Origin: Bradyrhizobium sp. OK095
GTDB taxonomy: Bacteria > Pseudomonadota > Alphaproteobacteria > Rhizobiales > Xanthobacteraceae
Direction of reading: 5' to 3'
Assembly: GCF_900109945.1 (NCBI RefSeq)
Contig: NZ_FOBX01000011.1
Coordinates: forward strand, 186,001-250,000
Length of the DNA stretch: 64,000 bases
Shown here in pieces: positions 1 to 8,518 of the stretch. The translations under genes and the position numbers were made by a program. Below the pieces are notes generated by a model. That model did not search any database. It worked only from the letters and a program-made list of their open reading frames with translations, and had not been told where the DNA came from. How positions within the stretch are numbered: position 1 is the stretch's first letter; each line of letters opens with the position of its first letter.

Positions 1-846
1 GATTTCATGGACTGGAATCAGATCACCTCACTGCCGTACTTCTGGCAACCGTTTCACAGCCTCACCTTCACGATTGCCGCCATCATCCTGGTGCCCGGTA
101 TCTTCGCCCTGATCATCGGCACGGCGATGTTCAAACGCCGGGTCGGCGGCACCTACTTTGCCATCATCACCCAGGCGGTCGCGGCCATCCTCACCATCCT
201 GATCGTGGGACAGCAGGGCTACACGGGCGGCATCAACGGCATGACCGATTTGCGGACGCTGAAGGGGTGGGACATCAGGCCGGATCACGCCAAGGTCCTG
301 CTGTACTTCTTCGAAGTCGGGTGCCTGTTCGTCTGCATCATGATCGCGCAGTTCATCCGCCACTCCAAGCTCGGACGCATCCTGGTCGCGATGCGCGAGA
401 AGGAGGACCGGGTCCGGTTCTCCGGTTACAGCGTCGCCAACTTCAAGATCTTCGCCTTCTGCATCGCCGCTGTGTTCGCCGCGATCGGCGGCGCAATGTT
501 TGCGCTTCAAGTCGGATTCATGTCGCCGTCCTTCGTCGGCATCGTGCCGTCGATCGAAATGGTGATCTACACCGCGGTTGGTGGCCGGCTGTCGATCTTA
601 GGTGCGGTCTACGGCACGCTGCTGGTTAATTTCGCCAAGACCAGCCTGTCGGAAACCTTCCCCGAATTGTGGCTGTTCGGATTGGGCGGCTTGTTCATCG
701 CCGTGGTCCTGGCCTTCCCGAATGGTCTTGCCGGGATCTGGGGCGACTATGTGCAGCCGCGCATCGATCGCCTGATCCCGTCGCGCAAACCGAAACCTGA
801 AGGCTGGACCGATAGCTCGGTCGCCGACGGCGCCCCGGCGGAGTGA
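1..846 (+). CDS. urtC: Urea/short-chain amide ABC transporter permease UrtC (5' truncated by window edge)
   Basis: This is an inner-membrane permease of the branched-chain amino acid/urea ABC transporter family (LivM type). The reading frame is open to the first base of the window, and the visible 281 codons are shorter than a full UrtC, so the N-terminus lies upstream. Several hydrophobic segments are visible, and the middle carries the permease coupling region (KLGRILVAMREKEDRVRFSG) that contacts the ATPase. The C-terminus (LAFPNGLAGIWGDYVQPRID) is typical of UrtC. It is followed directly by urtD and urtE and by amide-hydrolysing enzymes, so the substrate may be short-chain amides as well as urea. 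The urtA and urtB genes are expected just outside the window. Confidence 0.9.
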   Translation, partial: DFMDWNQITSLPYFWQPFHSLTFTIAAIILVPGIFALIIGTAMFKRRVGGTYFAIITQAVAAILTILIVGQQGYTGGINGMTDLRTLKGWDIRPDHAKVLLYFFEVGCLFVCIMIAQFIRHSKLGRILVAMREKEDRVRFSGYSVANFKIFAFCIAAVFAAIGGAMFALQVGFMSPSFVGIVPSIEMVIYTAVGGRLSILGAVYGTLLVNFAKTSLSETFPELWLFGLGGLFIAVVLAFPNGLAGIWGDYVQPRIDRLIPSRKPKPEGWTDSSVADGAPAE

Positions 847-856
847 GGAGATCATC

Positions 857-907
857 ATGCTCGTAGGTCATCACGATGCCGATGCCACACTGGCAGTGAG
901 GAGATAG
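857..907 (+). other. 16-codon mini-ORF duplicating the urtD start
   Basis: Just after the urtC stop there is a GAGGAG Shine-Dalgarno sequence and an ATG opening a frame MLVGHHDADATLAVRR that ends in TAG four bases before the urtD ATG. DNA at 843-873 (RBS, ATG and first codons) is almost identical to 896-927, which is the RBS and start of urtD. The peptide resembles the UrtD N-terminus (MLVGH...LAV). It is either a decayed tandem duplication of the start region or a translated leader. Whether it is translated cannot be told from sequence. Confidence 0.55.
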
Positions 908-910
908 ATC

Positions 911-1666
911 ATGCTCGTCGGTCATCAGCCCAAGGAATTTTTGCTCGCCGTCGAAGCGCTGACCGTGTCGTTCGACGGGTTCAAGGCGGTCAACGACCTC
1001 TCTTTCTACGTCGACGAGAACGAGATCCGCGTCATCATCGGCCCGAACGGCGCCGGCAAGACCACCGTGCTCGACCTCATCTGCGGCAAGACCAAAGCCA
1101 CATCTGGCTCGATCCAGTTCCGCGGCAAGGAGCTGACGCGGATGAGGGAGAACGAGATCGTCAAAACCGGGGTCGGCCGCAAGTTCCAGAACCCGTCGAT
1201 CTATGACGATCTTACCGTATTCGAGAATCTGGAGATTTCTTACCCGCGCGGCCGCTCCGTATTCGGCGCGCTGACCTTCACCCGCGACGCCGCCGTGCGC
1301 GACCGCGTGCATGAAGTCGCTGAAATGATCTTCCTCAAGGACCGGCTGAACATGAACGCCGATCTGCTCAGCCACGGCCAGAAGCAATGGCTCGAGATCG
1401 GCATGCTGCTGATCCAGGACCCGGACTTGCTGATGCTCGACGAACCCGTCGCCGGCATGAGCGTGTCCGAGCGCACCAAGACCGCCGAGCTTCTCAACCG
1501 CATCATCAAGAACCGCTCGGTGCTGGTGATCGAGCACGACATGAAATTCGTCGAGGACATCGCACACAAGGTCACCGTGCTTCACCAGGGCCAGATCCTC
1601 TCCGAGGGCACCATGGAGAAGGTGAAGAACGATCCCAAGGTCGTTGAAGTTTACCTGGGCCACTGA
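911..1666 (+). CDS. urtD: Urea/amide ABC transporter ATP-binding protein UrtD
   Basis: This is the first of two cytoplasmic ATPases that drive the urea/amide importer, 251 aa and the normal size for UrtD. The Walker A motif GPNGAGKT lies at residues 44-51, the signature is LSHGQKQ, Walker B is LLMLDEP, and the switch histidine is in VIEHD. The degenerate signature (SHGQ in place of SGGQ) is usual for UrtD. The start at 911 has a GAGGAG ribosome site seven bases upstream. That site and start are a near copy of the sequence about 53 bases earlier. It lies between urtC and urtE in one operon. Confidence 0.94.
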   Translation: MLVGHQPKEFLLAVEALTVSFDGFKAVNDLSFYVDENEIRVIIGPNGAGKTTVLDLICGKTKATSGSIQFRGKELTRMRENEIVKTGVGRKFQNPSIYDDLTVFENLEISYPRGRSVFGALTFTRDAAVRDRVHEVAEMIFLKDRLNMNADLLSHGQKQWLEIGMLLIQDPDLLMLDEPVAGMSVSERTKTAELLNRIIKNRSVLVIEHDMKFVEDIAHKVTVLHQGQILSEGTMEKVKNDPKVVEVYLGH

Positions 1667-1677
1667 GGAGAATCTCG

Positions 1678-2367
1678 ATGCTGGCTATTTCCGATCTTCA
1701 CGTCGCCTACGGCCAGAGCGAGGTGCTGCACGGCCTCAACGTCAAGGTCGCCGCCAACGAGATCGTGGCGATCATGGGCCGCAACGGCATGGGCAAGACC
1801 ACGCTGATGAAGTCGCTGATGGGCATTTTGCCTACGAAGAGCGGTTCGGTGACTATGGACGGCGCCGAGCTCGGCAATCTGCCGAGCTACGAGCGGGTGG
1901 CCAAGGGGCTCGCCTATGTGCCGCAGGGTCGCATGATCTTCTCCACCATGACGGTGAAGGAGAACATCGAGACCGGGCTCGTCGTTTCCGGCGGCACCGA
2001 GGTGCCCGGCGATATCTACGAATTGTTCCCGGTGCTGCTGGAAATGAAGGGCCGCCGCGGCGGCAATCTCTCCGGCGGACAGCAGCAGCAGCTCGCGATT
2101 GCGCGTGCGCTCGCGACCAAGCCGAAGGTGCTGCTGCTGGACGAGCCGACCGAAGGCATCCAGCCATCGATCATCAAGGAGATGGCGCGCACCTTGAAGC
2201 GCATCCGCGATGAAAAGGGCCTGTCGATCGTCGTGTCCGAGCAGGTCCTGAGTTTTGCGCTCGATATCGCCGACCGCGTGCTGGTGATCGAGAACGGCGA
2301 GATCGTCCGCGACGATCCGCGCGACGCCGTCGATGCCGCGCAGGTCTCGAAATATCTGTCCGTCTAA
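1678..2367 (+). CDS. urtE: Urea/amide ABC transporter ATP-binding protein UrtE
   Basis: Second ATPase of the importer, 229 aa. Walker A GRNGMGKT is at residues 34-41, the signature is LSGGQQQQ and Walker B is VLLLDEPTEG. The LIPS-type stretch EGIQPSIIKEM is a hallmark of the UrtE/LivF branch. It begins 11 bases after urtD, with GAGGAG before the ATG, so the two are translated from one message. The fmdA gene follows after 27 bases, which couples import to amide hydrolysis. Confidence 0.94.
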   Translation: MLAISDLHVAYGQSEVLHGLNVKVAANEIVAIMGRNGMGKTTLMKSLMGILPTKSGSVTMDGAELGNLPSYERVAKGLAYVPQGRMIFSTMTVKENIETGLVVSGGTEVPGDIYELFPVLLEMKGRRGGNLSGGQQQQLAIARALATKPKVLLLDEPTEGIQPSIIKEMARTLKRIRDEKGLSIVVSEQVLSFALDIADRVLVIENGEIVRDDPRDAVDAAQVSKYLSV

Positions 2368-2394
2368 CCAACCGTAGTAAAGGGGAGCTTCTCG

Positions 2395-3624
2395 ATGCCA
2401 GAGACACTGATCAAGGTCGATCTCACCAAGTCGGCTTACGAAAATGACATGGTGCATAACCGCTGGCACCCCGACATTCCGATCGTGGCCTGGGTCAATC
2501 CCGGCGATGACTTCATCATCGAGACCTATGACTGGACCGGCGGCTTCATCAAGAACAACGATTCCGCCGACGACGTCCGCGACATCGATCTCTCGATCGT
2601 GCACTTCCTTTCCGGCCCGATCGGCGTCAAGGGCGCCGAGCCCGGTGACCTGCTCGTCGTCGACTTGCTCGATGTGGGTCCGATGAAAGAGAGCATGTGG
2701 GGCTTCAACGGCTTCTTCTCCAAGCAGAATGGCGGCGGCTTCCTGACCGACCATTTCCCGCTGGCGCAGAAGTCAATCTGGGACATCAAGGGGCTCTACA
2801 CCTCGTCGCGCCACATTCCCGGCGTCAATTTCGCCGGCCTGATCCATCCCGGCCTGATCGGCTGTCTGCCCGATCCGAAGATGCTGGACACCTGGAACAA
2901 GCGCGAGGCCGAGCTGATCGCGACCAACCCGACTCGCGTGCCCGGCCTTGCCAATCCGCCGTTCGCGCCGACCTCTCATGGCGGCCGCGCCAAGGGCGAC
3001 GTCAAGGCCAAGATTGGTGCGGAAGGCGCGCGCACCGTGCCGCCGCGCGAGCATGGCGGCAATTGCGACATCAAGGATCTTTCGCGCGGCTCGAAAATCT
3101 ACTTCCCGGTCTACGTACCTGGTGCCGGTCTCTCGATGGGCGATCTGCACTTCAGCCAGGGCGACGGTGAGATCACCTTCTGCGGCGCGATCGAGATGGC
3201 TGGCTGGCTGCATCTGAAGGTCGAGGTGATCAAGGACGGCATGGCGAAGTACGGTGTCAAAAATCCGATCTTCAAGCCGTCGCCGATCACGCCGAACTAC
3301 AAGGACTATCTGATCTTCGAAGGCATCTCGGTCGACGAGCAAGGCAAGCAGCACTATCTCGACGTCACCATCGCCTATCGCCAGGCCTGCCTGAATGCGA
3401 TCGAATATCTGAAGAAGTTCGGCTACTCCGGCGCCCAGGCCTATTCGATCCTCGGCACCGCACCGGTTCAGGGCCACATCTCCGGCGTCGTCGACGTACC
3501 CAACGCCTGCGCCACGCTGTGGCTGCCGACGGAGATCTTCGACTTCGACGTGATGCCGTCATCGGCCGGCCCGATCAAGCATATCAAGGGCGATATCCAG
3601 ATGCCGATATCGCCGGACAAATAA
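2395..3624 (+). CDS. fmdA: Formamidase (FmdA/AmdA family)
   Basis: Cytoplasmic enzyme of the acetamidase/formamidase family that hydrolyses formamide (and possibly acetamide) to the acid and ammonia. It is 409 aa, the usual length for FmdA. Features seen: the N-terminal DLTKSAYENDMVHNRWHPDI block, the GAEPGDLLVVDLLDVG motif, the GGNCDIKDLSRGSKIYFPVY segment and the GDGEITFCGAIEM motif. It follows the urt genes and precedes an FmdB zinc-ribbon protein and an AmiE amidase. It is unrelated in fold to AmiE, so the operon carries two different amidase families. Confidence 0.93.
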   Translation: MPETLIKVDLTKSAYENDMVHNRWHPDIPIVAWVNPGDDFIIETYDWTGGFIKNNDSADDVRDIDLSIVHFLSGPIGVKGAEPGDLLVVDLLDVGPMKESMWGFNGFFSKQNGGGFLTDHFPLAQKSIWDIKGLYTSSRHIPGVNFAGLIHPGLIGCLPDPKMLDTWNKREAELIATNPTRVPGLANPPFAPTSHGGRAKGDVKAKIGAEGARTVPPREHGGNCDIKDLSRGSKIYFPVYVPGAGLSMGDLHFSQGDGEITFCGAIEMAGWLHLKVEVIKDGMAKYGVKNPIFKPSPITPNYKDYLIFEGISVDEQGKQHYLDVTIAYRQACLNAIEYLKKFGYSGAQAYSILGTAPVQGHISGVVDVPNACATLWLPTEIFDFDVMPSSAGPIKHIKGDIQMPISPDK

Positions 3625-3716
3625 TCCCTGCGCGACGGGGTGCGGGACGGCGTGGTTTCGCCGCCCGGCATCCGCCGCGGCGGTACTCTCACAGGCTTTA
3701 GCGTAGGGATGATGCG

Positions 3717-4094
3717 ATGCCGGTCTATGAATATCTCTGTGACGATTGCGGTCCGTTCAAGGATATGCGGCCGATGGCCGAATGCGACGATCCGCAGGTC
3801 TGTCCGCAATGTGAAATCATGGCGCCGCGGGTCATCCTGACCGCGCCGAACTTCTTCTGCATGCCGTCGGAGGCGCGCAAGGCGCACGCCGTCAACGAGC
3901 GCAGCTCGCACGCGCCGCAGACGCTGGCGCAATACAAGGCCTCGCATGGCCCGGGTTGCGGTTGCTGCTCGTCGGGAAAAACCGCGAAGGACAAGAGCTC
4001 GTCGGACACGAAGAAGCCGGCGCGGCTCGTGACCAAGACCAGGAGCGGCGCCAAGGGCTTTCCCACGGCGCGGCCCTGGATGATCAGTCACTAA
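3717..4094 (+). CDS. fmdB: FmdB family zinc-ribbon protein
   Basis: Small protein (125 aa) with an N-terminal zinc ribbon of the CxxC...CxxC type (CDDC near residues 9-12, CPQC near 35-38), then a basic, low-complexity tail with a second cysteine group (GCGCC). FmdB proteins were first described beside formamidase genes and proposed to be regulatory; the molecular role is not settled. The gene starts 92 bases after fmdA and is followed by a strong hairpin before amiE. The start ATG at 3717 is preceded by GGGATGATGCG, which is a poor ribosome site. Confidence 0.85.
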   Translation: MPVYEYLCDDCGPFKDMRPMAECDDPQVCPQCEIMAPRVILTAPNFFCMPSEARKAHAVNERSSHAPQTLAQYKASHGPGCGCCSSGKTAKDKSSSDTKKPARLVTKTRSGAKGFPTARPWMISH

Positions 4095-4116
4095 CGCGGC
4101 CGATTGATCGGCCGCG
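4095..4116. terminator. Perfect hairpin between fmdB and amiE
   Basis: CGCGGCCGAT and its reverse complement ATCGGCCGCG are separated by two bases, immediately after the fmdB stop. No T-run follows, so it is not a classical intrinsic terminator. It may stabilise the upstream message or reduce read-through into amiE. Confidence 0.6.
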
Positions 4117-4148
4117 ATCTCAAACAATAAAAGACAGGAGCGCTCAAA

Positions 4149-5189
4149 ATGCTTCACGGTGATATTTCCAGCAGCAACGACACGGTCGGCGTCGCAGTGG
4201 TCAACTACAAGATGCCCCGCCTGCACACCAAGGCCGAGGTGCTCGACAACGCCCGCAAGATCGCCGACATGGTGGTCGGTATGAAGACCGGCCTGCCCGG
4301 CATGGATCTCGTGATCTTCCCGGAATACTCCACGCAAGGCATCATGTACGACTCCAAGGAGATGTATGAGACGGCCTGTGCGGTGCCCGGCGAAGAGACC
4401 GCTATCTTCGCCGGAGCCTGCCGCAAAGCTAAAGTGTGGGGCGTGTTCTCGCTCACCGGCGAGCGCCATGAGGAGCATCCGAACAAGGCGCCCTACAACA
4501 CCCTGATTCTGATGAACGACCAGGGCGAGATCGTGCAGAAGTACCGCAAGATCATGCCGTGGGTGCCGATCGAGGGTTGGTATCCCGGCAATTGCACCTA
4601 TGTCTCCGAAGGCCCGAAAGGCATGAAGGTCAGCCTGATCATCTGCGACGACGGCAATTTTCCCGAGATCTGGCGCGACTGCGCCATGAAGGGCGCCGAG
4701 CTGATCGTGCGCTGCCAGGGCTACATGTATCCGGCCAAGGAGCAGCAGGTCATGATTTCCAAGGCGATGGCGTGGGCCAACAACGTCTATGTCGCGGTCG
4801 CCAACGCCGCCGGCTTCGATGGCGTCTATTCCTATTTCGGTCACTCCGCGATCATCGGCTTCGATGGCCGCACACTCGGCGAATGCGGCGAAGAAGATTA
4901 CGGCATCCAGTACGCCCAGCTGTCGAAACATCTGATCCGCGACGCGCGCCGCAACGGCCAGTCACAGAACCATCTCTACAAGCTGGTTCACCGCGGCTAC
5001 ACCGGCATGATCAATTCCGGCGAAAGCCCGCGGGGCGTCGCGGCGTGCCCGTATGATTTCTACAAGAACTGGATCGCCGATCCCGAAGGCACCCGCGACA
5101 TGGTCGAGGCGATGACCCGGTCGACGCCGGGGACCGCGGAATGTCCGATCGACGGCATCCCGAATGAGGCGGCGGCGTCCAATTACTGA
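4149..5189 (+). CDS. amiE: Aliphatic amidase AmiE
   Basis: Nitrilase-superfamily amidase that converts short aliphatic amides (acetamide, propionamide, formamide) to the acid and ammonia. At 346 aa it has the same length as the Pseudomonas enzyme, and the N-terminus ([20 protein letters not shown]) matches what I recall of that protein. The catalytic residues are present: Glu59 in FPEY, the lysine in QKYRK near residue 134, and the cysteine in IICDDGN near residue 166. An AGGAG site lies upstream of the ATG. It sits last in the urt-fmd operon; the sister enzyme formamidase AmiF is a less likely identity. Confidence 0.93.
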   Translation: MLHGDISSSNDTVGVAVVNYKMPRLHTKAEVLDNARKIADMVVGMKTGLPGMDLVIFPEYSTQGIMYDSKEMYETACAVPGEETAIFAGACRKAKVWGVFSLTGERHEEHPNKAPYNTLILMNDQGEIVQKYRKIMPWVPIEGWYPGNCTYVSEGPKGMKVSLIICDDGNFPEIWRDCAMKGAELIVRCQGYMYPAKEQQVMISKAMAWANNVYVAVANAAGFDGVYSYFGHSAIIGFDGRTLGECGEEDYGIQYAQLSKHLIRDARRNGQSQNHLYKLVHRGYTGMINSGESPRGVAACPYDFYKNWIADPEGTRDMVEAMTRSTPGTAECPIDGIPNEAAASNY

Positions 5190-5392
5190 GCCATGTTCGT
5201 TCCGGGCCGCACGGTGTGAACGCCCGTGCATGCGTCTGGACATTCTGACGCAGGCTTGCGCGCCTGGAATGAGTATTGTGCCGCGCAAAACGTGGCGCAG
5301 TTGCAACATTGTTTCTGAATCAACTCCAGTTGTGGCCCAAACAGTCGATTCCCCGGATTCCGTAGTTTCACGGAGGGAACTCGTCGCCTAAT
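5190..5392. other. Intergenic region upstream of the autotransporter
   Basis: About 200 bases between the amide operon and the autotransporter gene. It holds a GGAGGG ribosome site at 5372-5377 and presumably the autotransporter promoter. I see no clear terminator hairpin and no convincing -35/-10 pair. Confidence 0.4.
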
Positions 5393-8300
5393 TTGCGGCC
5401 GGCGCGGCCGAGAGCGCCGGCAATGGGGGGCGCTGGGGTGGAATTCCGATCGCTATCGGGCGGGCTGAGCGGGCTGCGCATTGGTGTGGCTGCGTCGTCC
5501 GTCATTGCTGTGCTGGTCGGTCTCTGCCTCTCGACGAGCCCCGTCCGGGCTCAGCAAATATTCAACGGATCGCAGACCACGCCGAACGGCACCGTCAACG
5601 GCGGAGGCGGTGTCTGGGACAACACCACGACCAACTGGACGGATTTCTTCGGCGCGACCAGCACGGCCTATGATCCCTTGTCAGCCGGCACCCTGTTCGG
5701 CAGCAGCGGTCCCTCGACGCCGGCGACAGGCGGGACGGTGACGGTCACGCCGGGTGGCGTCCAGCTCAACAGTCTCGTGGGCTTCGATCTCACCGCCGAT
5801 GGTTCAGTCTACACCATCCAGGGTGGCGGCCTCAGGCTGGCCCCGGGGGACACCACATTCTTCACCAACGATGTGACCGGCACCACCGATCCGTCGGCCA
5901 TCATCGTCTCGCGCATTGTCGGCAGCGACGGGATCAGTGTTCAGGGGCCGGGTACGTTGGCGCTGCTCGGCGCCAACACCTATACGGGGGGCACATTCAT
6001 TTGCTCCTGCGGATCCTTGCAGCTTGGTGACGCGACGCATACCGCGAGCATCGTCGGTGCCGTGACTAACGAGGGCTTCTTCAAAATCGTCAATGCCGAC
6101 ACGTCGGGCATCACGACGCTCTTGAACGACTTGTCCGGTACGACGCAGTTCCTCAACGCGACCTCCGCCAGCTCGATGATGATCACCAACAATGGCCAGT
6201 TGCTTTTTGGAGATCCGTTGGGTGGCGGCACCGACACCGCCACGGCCGGCCACGCGACCATCATCAATGACGGTGGCTTGACCGGCTTCTTTGGCCGGAC
6301 CAATGCGGGCACGGCCACCATCACCAACCAGAATGGCGGCGGCACAGCATTTCTCGAGCAATCCTCGGCCGGCTCGGCAACGATCGTGAACAAGGATTTC
6401 GGCTCGACCTTGTTTGGGACGCCGTTCGGAACCGACACGGCGACCGCCGGCAACGCAACGATCATCAATGAGGCTGATGGTCTCACCAATTTCGGTGCGT
6501 TCACGACGGCTGGTAACGCCACGATCATCACCAAGGACGGCGGCAAGACCGAGTTCTTCGACAATTCCACCGGCGGCAACGCGCGCTTTATCACCATAGG
6601 TACAGGCATTGTCGATTTCGGGGACAGCATCGGCCTGAACAGCGACGGCCGCATCACCGCGGGTTCGATTGAAGGTAGCGGCTCCTACTACATCGGTGGC
6701 GGCAACACGCTCGTCGTCGGCGGCAACAACCTGTCGACGGAGGTCAGCGGTGTCATAGGCGATTTCAATCCTTGCGGTTGCGGTCCCGCCGGACCGGGCT
6801 CGCTTGAAAAAGTCGGCAGCGGAACGCTGATCCTTTCGGGCATAAACACCTACACCGGCACCACAACGGTGAATGGCGGCATCCTGCGGGTTGATGGCGA
6901 TATCTCCCAATCGAGTCTGACCACGGTGAACGCGGGCGGCGCGCTGTTCGGCGCCGGGATCGTCGGCAACACCACCATCGCTGCCGGCGGCATCTACGCG
7001 CCCGGCGACGGCGGCCCAGGCTCGAGCATGCAGGTTCTGGGTGACCTCGCCTTCCAGTCCGGTGCGGTCTACCTCGTGCAGGTCGGTAGCGGACCCACTG
7101 CGAGCTTTGCCAACGTTTTTGGCAACATCACGCTGAACGGCACCGTCGGCGTCTCGCTATATGCCGGCAGTAATGTCTTGCCGCAGTACAAGATCATGCA
7201 GTTTTCCGGCTCGGCCACCGACAATTTTTCCGGTGTCGCCGCGCCTGGGGGCCTGGTTGGCACGACGACCGTCGATCCCTCTGGCACCGTCTATCTGAAT
7301 TTCGCACTCGACTATGGCGCGAAGTACGGTCTCAACGTCAATCAGAAGAACGTCGCCACGACGCTTCAGAATTTCTTCAACGCGAATGGCTTCCTTCAGG
7401 CCGAATTCGCGGGGCTCGGTCCCAACGGCCTGACGCAGGCTTCCGGCGAGTCGGCAACGGGATCGCAGCAGACGACCTTCAACGCGATGAATTTGTTCCT
7501 CGGCCTGTTGACCGATGTGTTCGGCTCCGGGCGCAGCGGCGCGCCCGGTCCGACGCCATATGCCGACGACGCGACTGCGAACGCCTATGCTGCGACCGGC
7601 AAGAACGCGCGTGACAAGAGCGTGCGCGATGCGTTTGCCTCAGTCTACCGCAAGGCACCGCCCGCCGCGTTCGAGCAGCGCTGGGACGTGTGGGCAGCGG
7701 GCTATGGTGGCTCGCAGACCACCGACGGCAATACGGCGCTCGGCTCCAACAATACCAGCAGCAGTGTCTACGGCACGGCCGTAGGCCTCGATTACCGCTT
7801 CTCGCCGTCGACGATTGCCGGCTTCGCGCTGGCCGGCGGTGGTACCGGCTTCAGCGCCAACGGGCTCGGCTGGGGTCGCTCGGATCTGTTCCAGGCCGGC
7901 GCCTTCGTGCGCCATATGGCTGGACCGGCCTACATCACGGCGGCGCTGGCCTATGGCTGGCAGGATGTCACCACCAACCGCATCGTCACCGCCGCCGGCG
8001 TCGATCAATTGCGTGCGCAGTTCAACGCCAATGCGCTCTCGGGCCGTGTCGAGGGCGGTTATCGTTATGCAACGCAGTGGATCGGCCTGACGCCGTATGC
8101 CGCGCTCCAGGCCACCATGTTCAGCCTTCCGAGCTATTCGGAGTTTGCGGTGGTCGGCAACAATACTTTTGCGCTCAACTATGCCGCCAAGGACGTAACC
8201 AGCACCCGCACCGAGCTCGGTTTTCGCGCGGACAGGTCGTTCGCAGCGGCCGGCGGCCTGATGACCCTGCGCGGCCGCCTTGCCTGGGCGCATGACTTCA

Positions 8301-8515
8301 ATCCGGATCGCACCGTCGGCGCGGTGTTCCAGACGCTGCCGGGCGCGGCCTTCGTCGTCAACGGCGCCGCCCAGGCGCGCGATTCAGCGCTGACCACGGC
8401 GGCGGTGCAGATAAACTGGATGAACGGCTGGTCCGCGTCGGCGACCTTCGAGGGCGAGTTCTCGAACGTCACCCGCTCCTACGCTGGCAAGGGCGTCGTG
8501 CGCTACGCGTGGTAG
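5393..8515 (+). CDS. Autotransporter outer-membrane beta-barrel protein
   Basis: A 1040-aa type V secretion protein. An N-terminal signal sequence (hydrophobic VIAVLVGLCLST, then PVRAQ) leads to the periplasm. The passenger has autotransporter-associated beta-strand repeats (for example GSGTLILSGINTYTGTTTVN) and a block of about five imperfect units of 20-25 residues based on AGxATIIN (DNA 6247-6600). The last 270 residues form an autotransporter barrel that ends in the aromatic RYAW needed for outer-membrane insertion. The frame opens with TTG at 5393; an in-frame ATG at 5423 is an alternative start. The passenger has two unusual tight cysteine motifs (ICSCG and PCGCGP). It is a likely adhesin or surface protein with unknown ligand. 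It is convergent with the next gene, three bases apart. Confidence 0.88.
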   Translation: MRPARPRAPAMGGAGVEFRSLSGGLSGLRIGVAASSVIAVLVGLCLSTSPVRAQQIFNGSQTTPNGTVNGGGGVWDNTTTNWTDFFGATSTAYDPLSAGTLFGSSGPSTPATGGTVTVTPGGVQLNSLVGFDLTADGSVYTIQGGGLRLAPGDTTFFTNDVTGTTDPSAIIVSRIVGSDGISVQGPGTLALLGANTYTGGTFICSCGSLQLGDATHTASIVGAVTNEGFFKIVNADTSGITTLLNDLSGTTQFLNATSASSMMITNNGQLLFGDPLGGGTDTATAGHATIINDGGLTGFFGRTNAGTATITNQNGGGTAFLEQSSAGSATIVNKDFGSTLFGTPFGTDTATAGNATIINEADGLTNFGAFTTAGNATIITKDGGKTEFFDNSTGGNARFITIGTGIVDFGDSIGLNSDGRITAGSIEGSGSYYIGGGNTLVVGGNNLSTEVSGVIGDFNPCGCGPAGPGSLEKVGSGTLILSGINTYTGTTTVNGGILRVDGDISQSSLTTVNAGGALFGAGIVGNTTIAAGGIYAPGDGGPGSSMQVLGDLAFQSGAVYLVQVGSGPTASFANVFGNITLNGTVGVSLYAGSNVLPQYKIMQFSGSATDNFSGVAAPGGLVGTTTVDPSGTVYLNFALDYGAKYGLNVNQKNVATTLQNFFNANGFLQAEFAGLGPNGLTQASGESATGSQQTTFNAMNLFLGLLTDVFGSGRSGAPGPTPYADDATANAYAATGKNARDKSVRDAFASVYRKAPPAAFEQRWDVWAAGYGGSQTTDGNTALGSNNTSSSVYGTAVGLDYRFSPSTIAGFALAGGGTGFSANGLGWGRSDLFQAGAFVRHMAGPAYITAALAYGWQDVTTNRIVTAAGVDQLRAQFNANALSGRVEGGYRYATQWIGLTPYAALQATMFSLPSYSEFAVVGNNTFALNYAAKDVTSTRTELGFRADRSFAAAGGLMTLRGRLAWAHDFNPDRTVGAVFQTLPGAAFVVNGAAQARDSALTTAAVQINWMNGWSASATFEGEFSNVTRSYAGKGVVRYAW
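6247..6600 (+). repeat. Tandem AGxATIIN repeats in the autotransporter passenger
   Basis: Five to six imperfect units begin with the sense AG(H/T/S/N)ATI(I/T/V)(N/T), each 20-25 codons long, for example AGHATIINDGG, AGTATITNQNG, AGSATIVNKDF, AGNATIINEAD and AGNATIITKDG. They would form successive turns of a beta-helix. Unit number could vary between strains. Confidence 0.75.
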
Positions 8516-8518
8516 GCT

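Noticed and set aside
5190-5392. Sigma-54 promoter before the autotransporter
   Set aside because: No GG-N10-GC pair with acceptable -24/-12 sequence was found.
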